Below are positions 33,543 to 44,900 of a stretch of DNA of 64,000 nucleotides, piece by piece. This stretch comes from JAMWDF01 sp964645405 (GTDB taxonomy: Bacteria > Ratteibacteria > UBA8468 > B48-G9 > DSTR01). Made by a program: the position numbers and the translations under genes. The first letter of the stretch is position 1. The number at the start of each line of letters is the position of its first letter. Under the pieces are notes generated by a model. That model did not search any database and was not told where the DNA came from. It saw nothing but the letters and a program-made list of their open reading frames with translations. The stretch spans positions 310,001 to 374,000 of the forward strand of contig CAZYCA010000044.1 in the NCBI GenBank assembly GCA_964645405.1, read 5' to 3'.

Positions 33543-35201
33543 CTAACCTGTTCTAAAAAAATCTCTGATTTGTCTTGCGCCGAACCTGGAAGTCAGGAAA
33601 AGGCAAAGTCCCAGCAGTATCATACCCAGGACGCCAAGGGCACTGGCAATACCTGGACCATCGGTCAGTCTTCCTGCTAAACTGTAAATCACCTTTGCCA
33701 GAGGAAAGAACCTTTCCTGAAAAGCAAGAATCAGGCTACTGCTAACTTCCAGCATAGAAAAAGCAAAGACCATAATAGCACCACTTATCAAGCCCGGGGT
33801 AACCAGAGGTAAAACAATCCGCCGGAAGGTTGTCCGGGGTTTGGCTCCCAGGCTGGCTGATGCTTCTTCCAGTTGCTCATTTAGCTGCTGGAAGCTGGCG
33901 CAGGCACTTCTTACCAGATAAGGTAAGCGTCTGACCGCATATGCTGCTACCAGCAGGACCACAGGATTCTTTCTCGGGTCCACCCAGGTTCCGGAGAAGG
34001 CAGTACAGTAAGAGAAACCAAGAGCAATCCCGGGAATAGCTAAGGGCGTCATGGCTAAGGTGTCCAGGAGTGGTTTTGTCCGGAACTGATGTCTTATCAA
34101 CAAAAAACCGATGGTAAGTCCGAAAATAATATCTATCCCGGTAGCCAGAATACTGAAAAAAAGGCTGTTGATAATACCTGTTCTTGTAAGGGGATGGTTC
34201 AGTACCTTGAGATAATGATGGAAAGAATAATCCGAGGGCAAAATAGAGAAAAACCAGCGCCGGGCAAAAGAACTGAGGATAACACTAAGATGGGGAAGAA
34301 GGCTAACTGCTGCCAAGAAAAACAAAACAAAACAGACAGTTAATCTCCTGGTGCCAGAAAGAACCTCTTTTGTCAGGGGAAAAGGAGTACGGCCGGTAGT
34401 GTAGATTGACCTTTCCACTGTCTTTTTGGTAAGAAGGAAAAGCACGGAACTCAAAAGTAAAACTATCAACACCAGTGAGTATCCAGCAGGGTTGATGTTA
34501 ACATCCTTCAACGCGTTGAAAATCTGTACCGGCAAAAGTTGGGTATATTCAAAAACTAAGGGTGTTCCCAAATCGGTCAGTGACCAGATAAAGATAATAG
34601 CAGAGGCTGCAAAATAGCCTGGCCGGAGTAAAGGGAAAGAAATATACCGAAAAGTCTGCCAGGGAGAAGCACCCAGACTGGCACTGGCTTCTTCACACGA
34701 GCGGTCAAAGTTAGCCATGGCTGCGGAAATATTCAGGTACATAATGGGGTACAGATGAAGAATTTGCAGGATGGCAATACCCAGAAGACCACTGCCCAGC
34801 CAGGGGATAGGCGTATGCATAATTCTTAACCGGAGAAGAAGTAAATTGAGAGAACCAAACCGTGCCAGAAACTGCTGCATACCGATAGCACCCACAAAAG
34901 GACTGATAATCACAGGCAGAATAAAGACCAGCCGATAAAAGCTGGCACCAGGAAAACTGTATCTGGTAAGAAGCAAAGCTAAAGGAATTCCCACAAGAGT
35001 TGTCCCTGCCAGAGTAAAAACTGCCAGCAATAAACTGTTAAAGAGGGAGCGCAATACTAAGGAGTTAGAAAGGATTGAGGCAAAAATACTTAAGGAAAAC
35101 CGGCCGTTAACCAGTAAACCCTGTGGCAAAAGCCATAGCAATGGATAAACGAGAAAGAGTGCCAGAAAAAGGTAAGAAACAAAAATTAACAATTTTTTCA
35201 T
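33543..35201 (-). CDS. Iron(III)-type ABC transporter permease (fused dimer)
   Basis: 552 residues, about twelve transmembrane helices in two homologous halves. Each half has an EAA loop that docks the ATPase: EEASASLGASPWQTF and EEASASLGAKPRTTF. The fused two-domain layout is that of FbpB/ThiP permeases. It overlaps the ATPase gene by 4 bases in one operon. The half-to-half similarity shows an internal duplication. Confidence 0.92.
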   Translation of the reverse strand: MKKLLIFVSYLFLALFLVYPLLWLLPQGLLVNGRFSLSIFASILSNSLVLRSLFNSLLLAVFTLAGTTLVGIPLALLLTRYSFPGASFYRLVFILPVIISPFVGAIGMQQFLARFGSLNLLLLRLRIMHTPIPWLGSGLLGIAILQILHLYPIMYLNISAAMANFDRSCEEASASLGASPWQTFRYISFPLLRPGYFAASAIIFIWSLTDLGTPLVFEYTQLLPVQIFNALKDVNINPAGYSLVLIVLLLSSVLFLLTKKTVERSIYTTGRTPFPLTKEVLSGTRRLTVCFVLFFLAAVSLLPHLSVILSSFARRWFFSILPSDYSFHHYLKVLNHPLTRTGIINSLFFSILATGIDIIFGLTIGFLLIRHQFRTKPLLDTLAMTPLAIPGIALGFSYCTAFSGTWVDPRKNPVVLLVAAYAVRRLPYLVRSACASFQQLNEQLEEASASLGAKPRTTFRRIVLPLVTPGLISGAIMVFAFSMLEVSSSLILAFQERFFPLAKVIYSLAGRLTDGPGIASALGVLGMILLGLCLFLTSRFGARQIRDFFRTG

Positions 35202-36289
35202 TGCTGGTGGGGTTCTATCCCTTTTTCCTCGCAGAAAAGGAAGAATCTATCAGCTGGCACTGAGAAAGAGAGTTTTTCTCCAGTCTGGAGTCTCCGGCCC
35301 ACTTCGAGGGGCAGATGTAGAATGAAATTCTTGTTGCTGGAAGTTGTACCTGTCACCCTGATAATACCCTCTCCCATCTCCAGTTCAGCTACTATCATGT
35401 AGAAAACATTTGTCTGAGCAGTCTTCAGACTTATGCTTTCCGGCCGGAAGCCTATTTCTACTTTCTGCCCGGGTGGCAGGTTTCCTTTCCCGGAGACAAA
35501 AATTTGTCCCTCAGGGGTTTCTATTTCCAGAAGCCCGGCTGTGGTTCTTTTTACAGTGCCAGTAAGTATATTAAGGAAACCAACAAAATTAGCCACAAAT
35601 TTATTCTGCGGCTGGAAATAGAGTTCCAGAGGATTCCCTGTTTGTTTGACTTCACCCTGGTTCATCACTGCCATCCGGTGGGCCATACTGAGAGCTTCAT
35701 GCTGGTCATGGGTTACATAAATCATCGTAACCCCTGTTTCTTTCTGTATTTTCTTAATCTCCTGTCTCATTTCCTCACGCAGGTGAGCGTCAAGATTACT
35801 CAATGGTTCGTCCAGAAGCAAAAGTCTTGGTCTCACGATGAGGGAACGGGCGAGAGCCACCCGTTGTTGTTGACCACCGGACAGTTGAGTGGGGAAAAGG
35901 TTTTTCTGAGCTGTCAGATGGGTTATCTGCAGCATTTCTTCTACACGCTGGCGAATGAATTTTTCCGGAAGTCTTCTCAGTTTTAAGCCGTAGGCTACAT
36001 TTTCCCAAACAGTGAGATGCGGCCAGAGTGCGTAGTTCTGGAAAACCAGACCAATGTGTCTGTCGTACGCAGGCACAGAAGTGATATCCTCACCGTCCAG
36101 AAAGATGCGGCCACGGTCTGGCTGGCAGAAACCAGCAATAACTCGTAAAAGTGTTGTCTTGCCACATCCGGAAGGACCAAGCAAGAAGAAAATCTCTCCT
36201 TCTGCTACCTGAAGGTTGATACTGTTTATCACGGGTGTTGACCCGAATTTCTTTGAAATATTTTCCAGAGAAAGGAGCGTGTTTTTCAT
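35198..36289 (-). CDS. ABC transporter ATPase, FbpC/PotA type
   Basis: 363 residues from the ATG at 36289, which forms an ATGA overlap with the binding-protein stop. Walker A GPSGCGKTT, Q-loop VFQNYALWPH, signature LSGGQQQRVALAR, Walker B LLLLDEPLSNLD and the switch His in VTHDQHEA are intact. The C-terminal about 120 residues are a TOBE-type regulatory domain. Substrate class is inferred from the fused permease and binding protein. Confidence 0.95.
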   Translation of the reverse strand: MKNTLLSLENISKKFGSTPVINSINLQVAEGEIFFLLGPSGCGKTTLLRVIAGFCQPDRGRIFLDGEDITSVPAYDRHIGLVFQNYALWPHLTVWENVAYGLKLRRLPEKFIRQRVEEMLQITHLTAQKNLFPTQLSGGQQQRVALARSLIVRPRLLLLDEPLSNLDAHLREEMRQEIKKIQKETGVTMIYVTHDQHEALSMAHRMAVMNQGEVKQTGNPLELYFQPQNKFVANFVGFLNILTGTVKRTTAGLLEIETPEGQIFVSGKGNLPPGQKVEIGFRPESISLKTAQTNVFYMIVAELEMGEGIIRVTGTTSSNKNFILHLPLEVGRRLQTGEKLSFSVPADRFFLFCEEKGIEPHQQ

Positions 36290-37602
36290 GGCAGTCCATA
36301 AAGATACTTTATTTCTTTGGCTACCATTGTAAACTTCTCCCGGGAAAGATTCAACCATCTGGTAAGATACTGGTTACGGAAAACCGGGTCAGACCAGTTT
36401 TCCCAGAAAAAACGCTGGGCTACAGGTTTTATCGGAAGCTGGTAAAACTGATTCCAGAGATGCTGTTTAGAACATACGGTCACCAGTCGCCAGGCTCTCT
36501 TCAATTCAGTATGGCAGTCTATAACGCAGGCACCTAACAAATCGTTTAACAGCGTCCAGCGTTTACCAGCCAGAGAAAAATCATACCGCAGAAAACTCTG
36601 CCGCAGGTAAGGGTTAGCCTTGCCGAAAAGAACTCCTGGATGCTGATATGTTTTTGGTCTGATACTCAAACGGTTAAGGGCAAATTCTTCTGGCCCGTCT
36701 TCTGCCCCTGGAGGCAGCATCCATACCAGTTGACCTTTCTCAGAAAGAAGGAATTCAAGAAAACGGCGGGCTGTGGTCAGATTAGTAGCACCTTTTAAGA
36801 TAGCAATAGCATCAGGATTAATTACTGTCAGTTCAGGAAGGGCAAAGTCTATATTTTCTGAGCCATTCACCTGAATCTGGGCCAGGGCGTAGGAATCAAT
36901 ACACAGAGAAATAGCTACATCACCTAACGCGGTTGCTCTGGCTACCTGACTGGCGCTGGAGGAAAAATGCCTGGTGTTTCCAGCCAGTGACAGGATAATT
37001 TTCCACCCCTTTTCCCAGCCATAAGCCTGGAGAATGATTTCGTACATCATGTGCATGCTGCCACTATGGCGGGGGTCAGCTGCACCTACCCAGGAGAAAT
37101 ATTCAGGTCGGGCTAAATCTTCCCAGGTGGCAGGATAAGGAAGTTTGAGATAATCCAGAACCTTTTTATTGTAAAGTATTCCGAAACTGCTTAGCACCAC
37201 TCCGTACCAGTAACCTTCCGGGTCGTAGTTGGGTACACCCAGACAGCTTTCTGGAATATCCTTTAAGATTTTTTTGTCTAAAACATACCTTTGCAAAAGT
37301 CCTTTCTCTTTCAATCTGAGATAGGGGTCCAGACCACCACCAAAAAATATATCAATATCAATCCCGGAGGGATTTTTCTGGAAGAGAGATTCCACCAGTC
37401 TTAAATCATCAGATGTACCACCCTGGTCAATCCAGTCCAGGTTAACCTGCTGTCCATATTTTTCCCTGTACCATTTCTGAAATTTTTTTGTTATCTCCAC
37501 ACGGATACCTTCCCAGTGAGGGGAGATAATTACCAGATGGTCAGCTGCTGGCAAAAACTGTAGATTGGCTAAAAGCAAGAAAAAGGGAAGATAACGTCGC
37601 AC
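36286..37602 (-). CDS. Periplasmic extracellular solute-binding protein
   Basis: 438 residues, signal peptide MRRYLPFFLLLANLQFLPAA. SPHWEGIRVEITKKFQKWY and IDIFFGGGLDPYLRL fit the class of binding proteins for iron(III), phosphonate or thiamine importers. Start is GTG at 37602 with AAAGGAGG upstream. First gene of a binding protein-ATPase-permease operon. The ligand is not determinable from sequence. Confidence 0.88.
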   Translation of the reverse strand: MRRYLPFFLLLANLQFLPAADHLVIISPHWEGIRVEITKKFQKWYREKYGQQVNLDWIDQGGTSDDLRLVESLFQKNPSGIDIDIFFGGGLDPYLRLKEKGLLQRYVLDKKILKDIPESCLGVPNYDPEGYWYGVVLSSFGILYNKKVLDYLKLPYPATWEDLARPEYFSWVGAADPRHSGSMHMMYEIILQAYGWEKGWKIILSLAGNTRHFSSSASQVARATALGDVAISLCIDSYALAQIQVNGSENIDFALPELTVINPDAIAILKGATNLTTARRFLEFLLSEKGQLVWMLPPGAEDGPEEFALNRLSIRPKTYQHPGVLFGKANPYLRQSFLRYDFSLAGKRWTLLNDLLGACVIDCHTELKRAWRLVTVCSKQHLWNQFYQLPIKPVAQRFFWENWSDPVFRNQYLTRWLNLSREKFTMVAKEIKYLYGLP

Positions 37603-37625
37603 CGCTGTCCTCCTTTGCGGTCATG

Positions 37626-37654
37626 ATTATAGCAGAAAGGGAGAAAATCGTCAT
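37626..37654 (-). promoter_or_regulatory. Promoter of the ABC importer operon
   Basis: Minus strand ATGACG (37654-37649), 17-bp spacer, TATAAT (37631-37626) preceded by TGC, i.e. an extended -10. It is divergent from the promoter just to the right. Confidence 0.65.
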
Positions 37655-37659
37655 CTAAA

Positions 37660-37688
37660 TTGTCCCGGGAAGAAACTTGTAGTACACT
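37660..37688 (+). promoter_or_regulatory. Promoter of the six-gene envelope operon
   Basis: TTGTCC (37660-37665), 17-bp spacer, TACACT (37683-37688). Transcription would start about 22 bases before the GTG at 37716, upstream of its GGAGA site. No other promoter was seen before 52819. Confidence 0.55.
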
Positions 37689-37715
37689 GAAGAAAACGAA
37701 TTTTTGGAGAAGTCA

Positions 37716-39599
37716 GTGAACGAGGAGAAGGGAAGAAAAATAGGTTTGCGACACTACCTTTTCTGGATGGTTCCGGGAACAATTTGCCTATCTGCAGTGC
37801 TTCTGATTTCTGTTTTTCATTCCGCAGAAAAAGTTCTTTCCTCACTCCGCCAGGGAAAAACAGGTAAACTTGCTCTTTCTTCCTTTCAGTCCATCTTCAG
37901 GGCTCCGGAAAGCTGGAAGGTATGGCTTTCTCAGTGTGAAGTCGTGGATGTCGCTTTCTGGAATAACCACTACTTTGTTGCTACTGCTCAGGGTGGGGTG
38001 GTTGTTTATAACGAAAATCTGGAACGGGTCAGTCAGATTACCAGCCTGGAAGGCTTACCAGAAAATGCTATCCGCTGCCTGGCTGCTACTGATGAGGCGC
38101 TCTGGATAGGTCTGGCCCATCATGGCCTGGTAGCCTTAAAAAATAACCAGCTCTTTCATTATTCCTTTCCCGGAAAAGAAACAGATATGATTACCTGTTT
38201 GCTTGTCTGCCCGGAAGGGTTGCTGGCAGGCACCTTGAAACACGGAGTTTTGAGATTTGAGAATTCCTCCTTCCGACCGGTAAAGCACCTTTCTGGATTA
38301 AAGGTAAGAGCCCTTGCCAGTCATAAAAGTACCCTTGCTGTAGGTACTCAGGGTCAGGGTCTGATTCTTTACCGGGGCAAAACTCCTGTTGTTGTTTCCA
38401 GTAAGCAGGGAATGATTGCAGAAACAGTCCTGGATATTGCTACTTCCGGGGAAGATTTTCTGGTGGCGACACCCGAGGGAGCCTTCCGTGTAACTCAGAC
38501 AGGTCAGGCATTCTGTCTTCTGGATGGTTGCTGTACTGCTGTGGCTGATTTTTTCCATCGTCCCCTGGTGGGTTCCCTCCACCGGGGTCTTTGTCCGGCT
38601 GAGGGGGACTCTTCTTCCGGTCAGTTTTCTAACTGCTACATCAATCGGATGAAGACTGCAGGAAGAAAATTCTTTCTTTTAACTGAGAAAGGAGCCTATG
38701 TCAAAAGGGGAGATGGATGGGAGATGCTCTCTGTTTCAGGAAATTTACCTGCAGGTTTTATCACCTGCCTGGCGAAAGCAAGTTCCGGACATCTTTACGC
38801 CGGTAGTTTTGAATCCGGTCTTCTGGTTCTGGAGAAAGATAAGTTTATCAGGCAGATTATAGACGAAGATATCCGGCAGGTAAACTGTTTTCTACTTGAG
38901 GAAATGGCAGGAAGGCTACTTGTCGGCACAGGTGCAGGTCTGGCATTTTTTGATTTAAACGGTAATCTTAAGGGACTAATTAACGAAGAACTACTTGGAG
39001 CAGCTGTCTATGGATTGTGCCAGTATCAGGACGGTATATGCTGTGCTACAGGTGGTGCTGGAATCTGTTTTCTGCAAGAGGGGAGTATTTATAATCTCTC
39101 CAGGTTCCAGGGACTGCTGAATAACCATGTGTATGCCTGTACTGCCTTCCAGGGTTATCTCTATGCCGGCACCTTAGGAGGCATCTGTGTCATAGCCGGC
39201 AGAAAAGTAACTGACTGTTTTACCTCAGCAAGTTCAGGATTGCCTGCTAACTGGATAACTTCTTTCTGTCAGTGTGGTCCCTGCCTTTATGCTGGGACTT
39301 ACGGAGGAGGGCTGGCACGTTTTTCTGAAGGGAAATGGGAATCTTTGCAGAAGATTACCGGGGCAGTGGAGGTGAACAATAATTGTCTGGTAAGTTTTAA
39401 GGAGTATGTGCTGGCAGGAACTGTCCGCTCGGGTCTGTTAATACTTGACACCAGGAAACAAAAGTGTTCTACTTTCATCAGCGGGCTTCCTTCCCGGAAT
39501 GTAACGGCATTGCTGGTGGAAGAAAAAGGACTTTACATAGGGACGGATAGCGGCCTTCTATTTATAGACACTGAAGCTCTGGAAAAATTGTTCCCATGA
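37716..39599 (+). CDS. Membrane-anchored beta-propeller protein (Reg_prop type)
   Basis: 627 residues from GTG at 37716 (GGAGA five bases upstream; a TTG at 37704 would sit on that site). A signal-anchor helix near residues 14-35 precedes a periplasmic domain of about ten repeats of the two-component-regulator propeller type: GLPENAIRCLA...LWIGL, GLPANWITSFC...LYAGTYGG, GLPSRNVTALL...LYIGTDSG. No kinase or other output domain follows. First gene of the operon; ends by ATGA overlap with the VIT/vWA gene. Confidence 0.82.
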   Translation: MNEEKGRKIGLRHYLFWMVPGTICLSAVLLISVFHSAEKVLSSLRQGKTGKLALSSFQSIFRAPESWKVWLSQCEVVDVAFWNNHYFVATAQGGVVVYNENLERVSQITSLEGLPENAIRCLAATDEALWIGLAHHGLVALKNNQLFHYSFPGKETDMITCLLVCPEGLLAGTLKHGVLRFENSSFRPVKHLSGLKVRALASHKSTLAVGTQGQGLILYRGKTPVVVSSKQGMIAETVLDIATSGEDFLVATPEGAFRVTQTGQAFCLLDGCCTAVADFFHRPLVGSLHRGLCPAEGDSSSGQFSNCYINRMKTAGRKFFLLTEKGAYVKRGDGWEMLSVSGNLPAGFITCLAKASSGHLYAGSFESGLLVLEKDKFIRQIIDEDIRQVNCFLLEEMAGRLLVGTGAGLAFFDLNGNLKGLINEELLGAAVYGLCQYQDGICCATGGAGICFLQEGSIYNLSRFQGLLNNHVYACTAFQGYLYAGTLGGICVIAGRKVTDCFTSASSGLPANWITSFCQCGPCLYAGTYGGGLARFSEGKWESLQKITGAVEVNNNCLVSFKEYVLAGTVRSGLLILDTRKQKCSTFISGLPSRNVTALLVEEKGLYIGTDSGLLFIDTEALEKLFP

Positions 39600-41932
39600 A
39601 CTTGTCCTGCCGTCCGGTAGTAGTAGTTTTTCTGCTGGCAGCAGTGCTGATAAAGGCAGAGACCGGATGCCTTATTCCTTCAGGGAGTGACAGACCAAGG
39701 CCAGACATCCTTTCTCTTGCAGAAATGAAGGTGAAGGTGGTAATCAATGAAGGACTGGCCACCACCTTTATGCAGCAAGTTTTTGCCAACCGTACAACTG
39801 CTGATTTGGAAGCCAATTACGAATTTCTCATTCCTGAATCTGCAGCCTTAAGCCGTTTTGCTCTCTGGGAAGACCATGTGCGTTTACCAGGGGTGGTTCT
39901 GGAAAAGAAAAGGGCAGAGCAGATTTATGAAAAGCTCACTGTTAGAAAGATTGACCCGGGTCTTCTCCAGCAGGCTGAGGAAGCCCGACGCCATGTTTTT
40001 TCCGTGAGAGTTTTTCCCGTCCCGTCTTTGGGAACAAAAAGATTAGAACTGGAATACACAGAAACGCTTCCCCTGGATAACCTGCGGATGCAGTATCGCC
40101 TGCCATTAAAACCTGTCCGTTACCAGACACAGACCTGTGATAATTTTTCTCTGGAAGTAATCATAAAAAACCAGTTACCGTTAAAGGAAATTCATTTTTC
40201 CGAAGCAAGTTTCCCGCTTAAACCTGTCCGCAAAAGTGCCGGCGAGTTTTCGGGTTATTTCCAGGCAAGAAATTTTTCTTTCCAGGATGATTTTACTGTG
40301 GAATTTGGACTGGATGTCAGTCAGATGGGATTTGTTTTTCTCACCTATCGCAACCCTGACACCAGGCACCGGGTGGTACCGCTTTTCTCTAATGGCCGTC
40401 CTGTAGCTGATGCTGATGGCTACTTTCTGGCAAGGGTACTTAGTAATCTTGGAACTTCCGGGCAGAAGCCAGAAGAACCATCCTGTGTGGTAATCCTTTT
40501 TGACCTTTCCCTTTCCATGAGGTGGGAGAAACTTGACCGGGCTTATGAAATGCTGGAAGGTCTTTTGAAAACACTTTCTCCGGAAACTTATTTTCAGATA
40601 GGTGTTTTTCGGGACAGGCTGGACCTTTATCCGGAGAGGATGACACCTGCCACCAGGGAGAAAGTAGAACAGGCACTCTCCTGGGTCGGGCAATGTTACC
40701 AGGCAGGAGGAACAGATTTACTGGCAGCGGTCAGGAAACTTCTTCCTTCCCTTAAAGATAAAGGCAAAAAAGTTTCTCTGGTGGTTATCAGTGATGGACA
40801 TCAAACTGTGGGTGAACTGAGACCGGCTTTTATTGTAAAACAGATTTCAGAATTATGCCGGCAGGCAAAGATTAAGATTCATCTGTGTGGAGTAGGTGAG
40901 GATGCCAACAATACCCTTATGGAGGAGATCGCACGGGCAACAGAGGGAACTTTCCTCTGGGTTTCAGAAACAGAAGATGTCAGGTACAAGGTAGGGGTGC
41001 TGAAGAGCAGGTTACAGCAAGAAATGTTAGAAGATGCCAGGATTTCCTTTACCCACCAGGTTAATCGGGTTTACCCTGAAGAAAGTCAACGTTTTCTTGA
41101 TGGTTCCTGTTTTTCCGTAGTAGGACGATACAGCAGGCCTCAAGCTTCCAGTCAGGCTAATATAAAACTGAAATACAGGGGAGAAGAGTTATCCTGGGTG
41201 AAAAATGTTTCTTTCCCTGAACGCAGCCTGAAATTTGATTTCCTTCCCGGACTGTGGGCTAAAGCCAGAATTGAAGAACTTTTGCGTCTTATTCGTCTGA
41301 AAGGTGAAAATGAGGAATGGATTGAGGAAATTATCTCCCTGGCAAAGCAGTATAATCTGGCAACCCCGTATACTTCCTTTCTGGCTGCCCCAAGAAGTTT
41401 GCTGCGTCCCAGGGCTATTAAACCAGGGGACCCTGTTCTGAGAGTTAGAACTGGTCCGGAAATCGTTCAGGTAGTTGCCATTTTTCCTTTCGGCCAGGTT
41501 AAGAGATTGCACTACAATAGTCGCCGGGATTTCTGGGAAACAAGATTCCTGATTCCCCCGGTTTTAGGGGATGGCAGTTACCAGTGTCAACTTGTTTTGA
41601 TAGATAATGCGGGAAGACAGTATCTGGAGAAAAAATCTTTTGTCGTTGACAGTGTTCCTCCGGTGGTAAAGGTTAAACTTTCCGCCAGCAGAGCAAGACC
41701 TGGCCAGATGATAGAAGTTCGGGCTCTGGCTGATGCTGATACCAGGAGTATCAAAGTAAGATTTCCCGGTGTTTTACCTGTGGATTTGCGATACGAAAAG
41801 AAGGCTGGAGCGTGCCTGGGCTGGCTGAAAATTCCGGCTAATCTTGAGCCAGGCATTTATGAACTGGTGATTGTGGCTGAAGATTTCAGCCGGAATATTT
41901 CTCAGGTTAGAACTAAACTGGAGATCATTTAA
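39596..41932 (+). CDS. Secreted VIT and von Willebrand A domain protein
   Basis: 778 residues with signal peptide. Residues about 40-160 form a VIT domain (VKVVINEGLATTFMQQVFANR is read as VKVVINEGLATT, FMQQVFANR; ALWEDHVRLPG; EKKRAEQIYE). A vWA domain follows near 295-465 with the MIDAS motif DLSLS and VVISDGHQTVG. The C-terminal about 150 residues are beta-rich and end with EDFSRN, like an Ig-type domain. Such proteins mediate metal-dependent protein contacts outside the cytoplasm. Starts 4 bases inside the propeller gene. Confidence 0.88.
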   Translation: MNLSCRPVVVVFLLAAVLIKAETGCLIPSGSDRPRPDILSLAEMKVKVVINEGLATTFMQQVFANRTTADLEANYEFLIPESAALSRFALWEDHVRLPGVVLEKKRAEQIYEKLTVRKIDPGLLQQAEEARRHVFSVRVFPVPSLGTKRLELEYTETLPLDNLRMQYRLPLKPVRYQTQTCDNFSLEVIIKNQLPLKEIHFSEASFPLKPVRKSAGEFSGYFQARNFSFQDDFTVEFGLDVSQMGFVFLTYRNPDTRHRVVPLFSNGRPVADADGYFLARVLSNLGTSGQKPEEPSCVVILFDLSLSMRWEKLDRAYEMLEGLLKTLSPETYFQIGVFRDRLDLYPERMTPATREKVEQALSWVGQCYQAGGTDLLAAVRKLLPSLKDKGKKVSLVVISDGHQTVGELRPAFIVKQISELCRQAKIKIHLCGVGEDANNTLMEEIARATEGTFLWVSETEDVRYKVGVLKSRLQQEMLEDARISFTHQVNRVYPEESQRFLDGSCFSVVGRYSRPQASSQANIKLKYRGEELSWVKNVSFPERSLKFDFLPGLWAKARIEELLRLIRLKGENEEWIEEIISLAKQYNLATPYTSFLAAPRSLLRPRAIKPGDPVLRVRTGPEIVQVVAIFPFGQVKRLHYNSRRDFWETRFLIPPVLGDGSYQCQLVLIDNAGRQYLEKKSFVVDSVPPVVKVKLSASRARPGQMIEVRALADADTRSIKVRFPGVLPVDLRYEKKAGACLGWLKIPANLEPGIYELVIVAEDFSRNISQVRTKLEII

Positions 41933-44900
41933 GTGGGTAACACCAATTTCCGGTGGTGGAAATACTGCTGGGCACTGGTTGTTTTCTGCCTGCATATCTG
42001 TCGGGGTTTTTCAGCTGAGTTAAGTGAGCTGGAAAAAGCCTGCTATTTCAGGGAACCTTTCCTGACAGGAACCTGCCTGGTGCCCAGAACTCCTGGAGAA
42101 CAGATAAAGCTTTTAACTCAACTGGTGAAGAAAGGGAAAGAAATCAGCCAGGCTTACCTGAAGATGGCTCAGGCCTACCTTTCACTTGGCCGGTACAAGG
42201 AAGCAGCAGATGCCATGGAGTACTATGTTCAGGTGGAGAAACGTTCTCCAGAGAGTCTGAGGAAACTGGCTGATTTTTACGGGGAGAGACTGGATTTTGA
42301 CCGTCAGATAAAGGTTCTGGAAGAATTGGCGAATCGGTGCCCGGTGATAGCGACACAAACAGAAAAACTCCAGGCAGAGGAAAATCGTACAGAAGAATAT
42401 GAGTGGAAGGAAAACTGCTATCTTTTGCAGGAACCAGAAGCTGTAACGGTTTACCGGGAAATTATTAGAATAGCCAGAAGGTATAACCTTGTCTCCTGCC
42501 TTGACCGCACCTATCAGAAGTTAATAGACCTTTTCCCGAAAAACCCTGGTTACCGCCAGGAGTATATTCAGGAGTTAATCAGCCAGAAAAGGTTTACCGA
42601 AGCTCTGCAGCAGCTTACCCTCCTGGGAAAATTATTTCCGCATACGATGAACTCTGTCTGCCGGAGGAAAAGCGAAATTTATCTGGAAAGGAAACAGCCG
42701 GACAAGGCAGTTGCCTGTTATGAAGAGATTCTCTCTTCTTGTCTGGAAGAATCTCTCTACTTTGATTATTTCAATCTTCTCCGCCGTTGGAATCAGTTTT
42801 CTACCTGGAAGAAAAAAATCCTGAAGAAGAAAGATGTTGACCTGGAAACAATGGCAGCTCAATTTTACCTCTACAAATATACAGGCCAGATGCAGAAGGC
42901 AGAAACGTTTCTCCAGGAATGGGTCAAAGTCAAAGCAGAGAGATTACGAAAACCGGAACTTTTTCGCCGGCTTGCCATGTTTTTAATATCAGCAGGTCAC
43001 CTCAGAGAAGCAGCCGCAGCTCTATATTCTTGCTGGATGCTGGAACCAGCAGAGAAAAATCTTGTTGACCTTTTCTCCCTGGTGGAAAACGCAACCAGGA
43101 ATCTTCCTTTTAATAAGGATAGACTTTCCACCTGTTTTAACGGAAAGAATTTTGACCGTTCTCCCGGGTTTCTACCGGGTGTTCTTTCGCTCCTGCTCAA
43201 TGACACGGGATTATGGCCAAAATTAAAGCAACTGGAGGAAGTCTGTACCATCTATGGTAATTTTGCTCTGGCTTATCAACTTTTTCTTGAATTCAGGAAG
43301 CAATTTCCCACCAGCCAGTTTCTCCCACAGTTACAGTTAAAAGTCATAGAAATTGCCTTCCGCTATGGTGCCTACAATCAGGTGATAGCCTGGGGAGAAA
43401 ATTACCTGTCCAGTTTTCCCGACCAGGAAGGGAGTCTCAGGGTTCTGGAAACGATAGCTGAATCTTACTATGCCCGGAATAATTTTCCTGCCACCTGGGA
43501 GACCTATACGCGTCTTCTGAAGATGACTGCGGAATCTGATTTGAGAAAATTCTACCCTGTTTACCTGGAAAAATACATCAGAAAACTGATTGCGCAGAAA
43601 GAATATCTCCGGGTAATAGAGATTTACTGGGCGCAGATTAGAGAGCATCCCCGGGAGGAAAAACTTTACCAGCATTTTCTTTCTTTTATATCTTCTCACA
43701 ATCTTTACCAGGAAGAACTCAACCTTTACCAGGAAGCAGTTAAACGTTTTCCTTCTTCCTCCTGGTATCACCGGCTTGCCCGCTGGTACCTGAAGAGGAA
43801 AGGAAAGGCTGCTTTTCAGGAAATTACCAGAAAAATCAGAGAAGTTTTAAATGCTCCGGAGCTGGAATCTTATATCCAGAATTTTTCCTCTTCCTGGGAT
43901 GGGGAAGATTTTACTCTGGAGATGGCACGTTATGCCCATGACAGATTTCCCACCAGCCGTTTCTTTGCCCGGTACCTTTTTGACCAGCTTTTTTTCAGGT
44001 ACAACTGGGGAAGAAGGCCTGCTTATGAAAAAATGATGGTGGATGTGGCTGTTGAATGCTTCTGGCTGGATGAGCACATCCGGAAAACATTTTATCGTTA
44101 CCTTTTCTGGAAAAACCTTTTGACAGAAGAATCCAGAAAGGCCGCTTCTGTCACCGGTCGCAGTTACCTTCTTTTCCGGGCTGAAGCAGAATCCTGGTTT
44201 TCCCGGTATGAGATAGCATATCCACTCTTTTCGCAACTGAGTTTAATGTATCCTGACAGCAAAGAAATTTTAAGCAGGACTGCTGATTTAGCCCGTTCTC
44301 TGGGCCAGACACAGGAATCGTGCAGGCTTTATCTCAGTCTGGCGGAAAGATATCCAGCGGAAAAGGATTTCTGGATTAAAGCCGGGGAAGTAATGGCTGA
44401 GGTAGGCGAGTATCAAACTGCTGGAAGAATCTGGGAAAATATTTTAAAGATAGGGCCGTATGAGTCCGCGCTGCATCTGGAGCTGGCTACCCTTTACTGG
44501 GACTACTACCAGTATGAGAAGGCCATCGCTGCTATCCAGAAAGTCCGGCAGCTGAAGAATGAACCTTACTTAATGGCCAGGGAACTGGCTCTTCTCTATG
44601 AGGGGAAGAAGGATTACCCTTTAGCGGTCAGGGAGTATGTTCTGGCGAGTATTCACCAGGTGCAGCAGAGGTATCGTATCATCTCGCGGTTAGTTTATCT
44701 GGCAAAGTCAAAAAACCTGGGGTCAGTGATTGATGCTACCTTTACGAAATTTCTCTCTGACCGGGAGCCAGAATCAGTTTTTGCTTATGGAGAGTACCTG
44801 GAACGAAGTGACCGCACCGGGGAGAAAAAAGCACTTTATTCTTCCTGGCTCAACCGTTTCCCTGACCAGAGTACTCTGGAACGTTTTTATCGTTATTTTG

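Noticed and set aside
33531..33552. 22-bp palindrome AACAGGTT...AACCTGTT as a bidirectional terminator
   Set aside because: It spans both convergent stop codons, but no T-run follows it on either strand.
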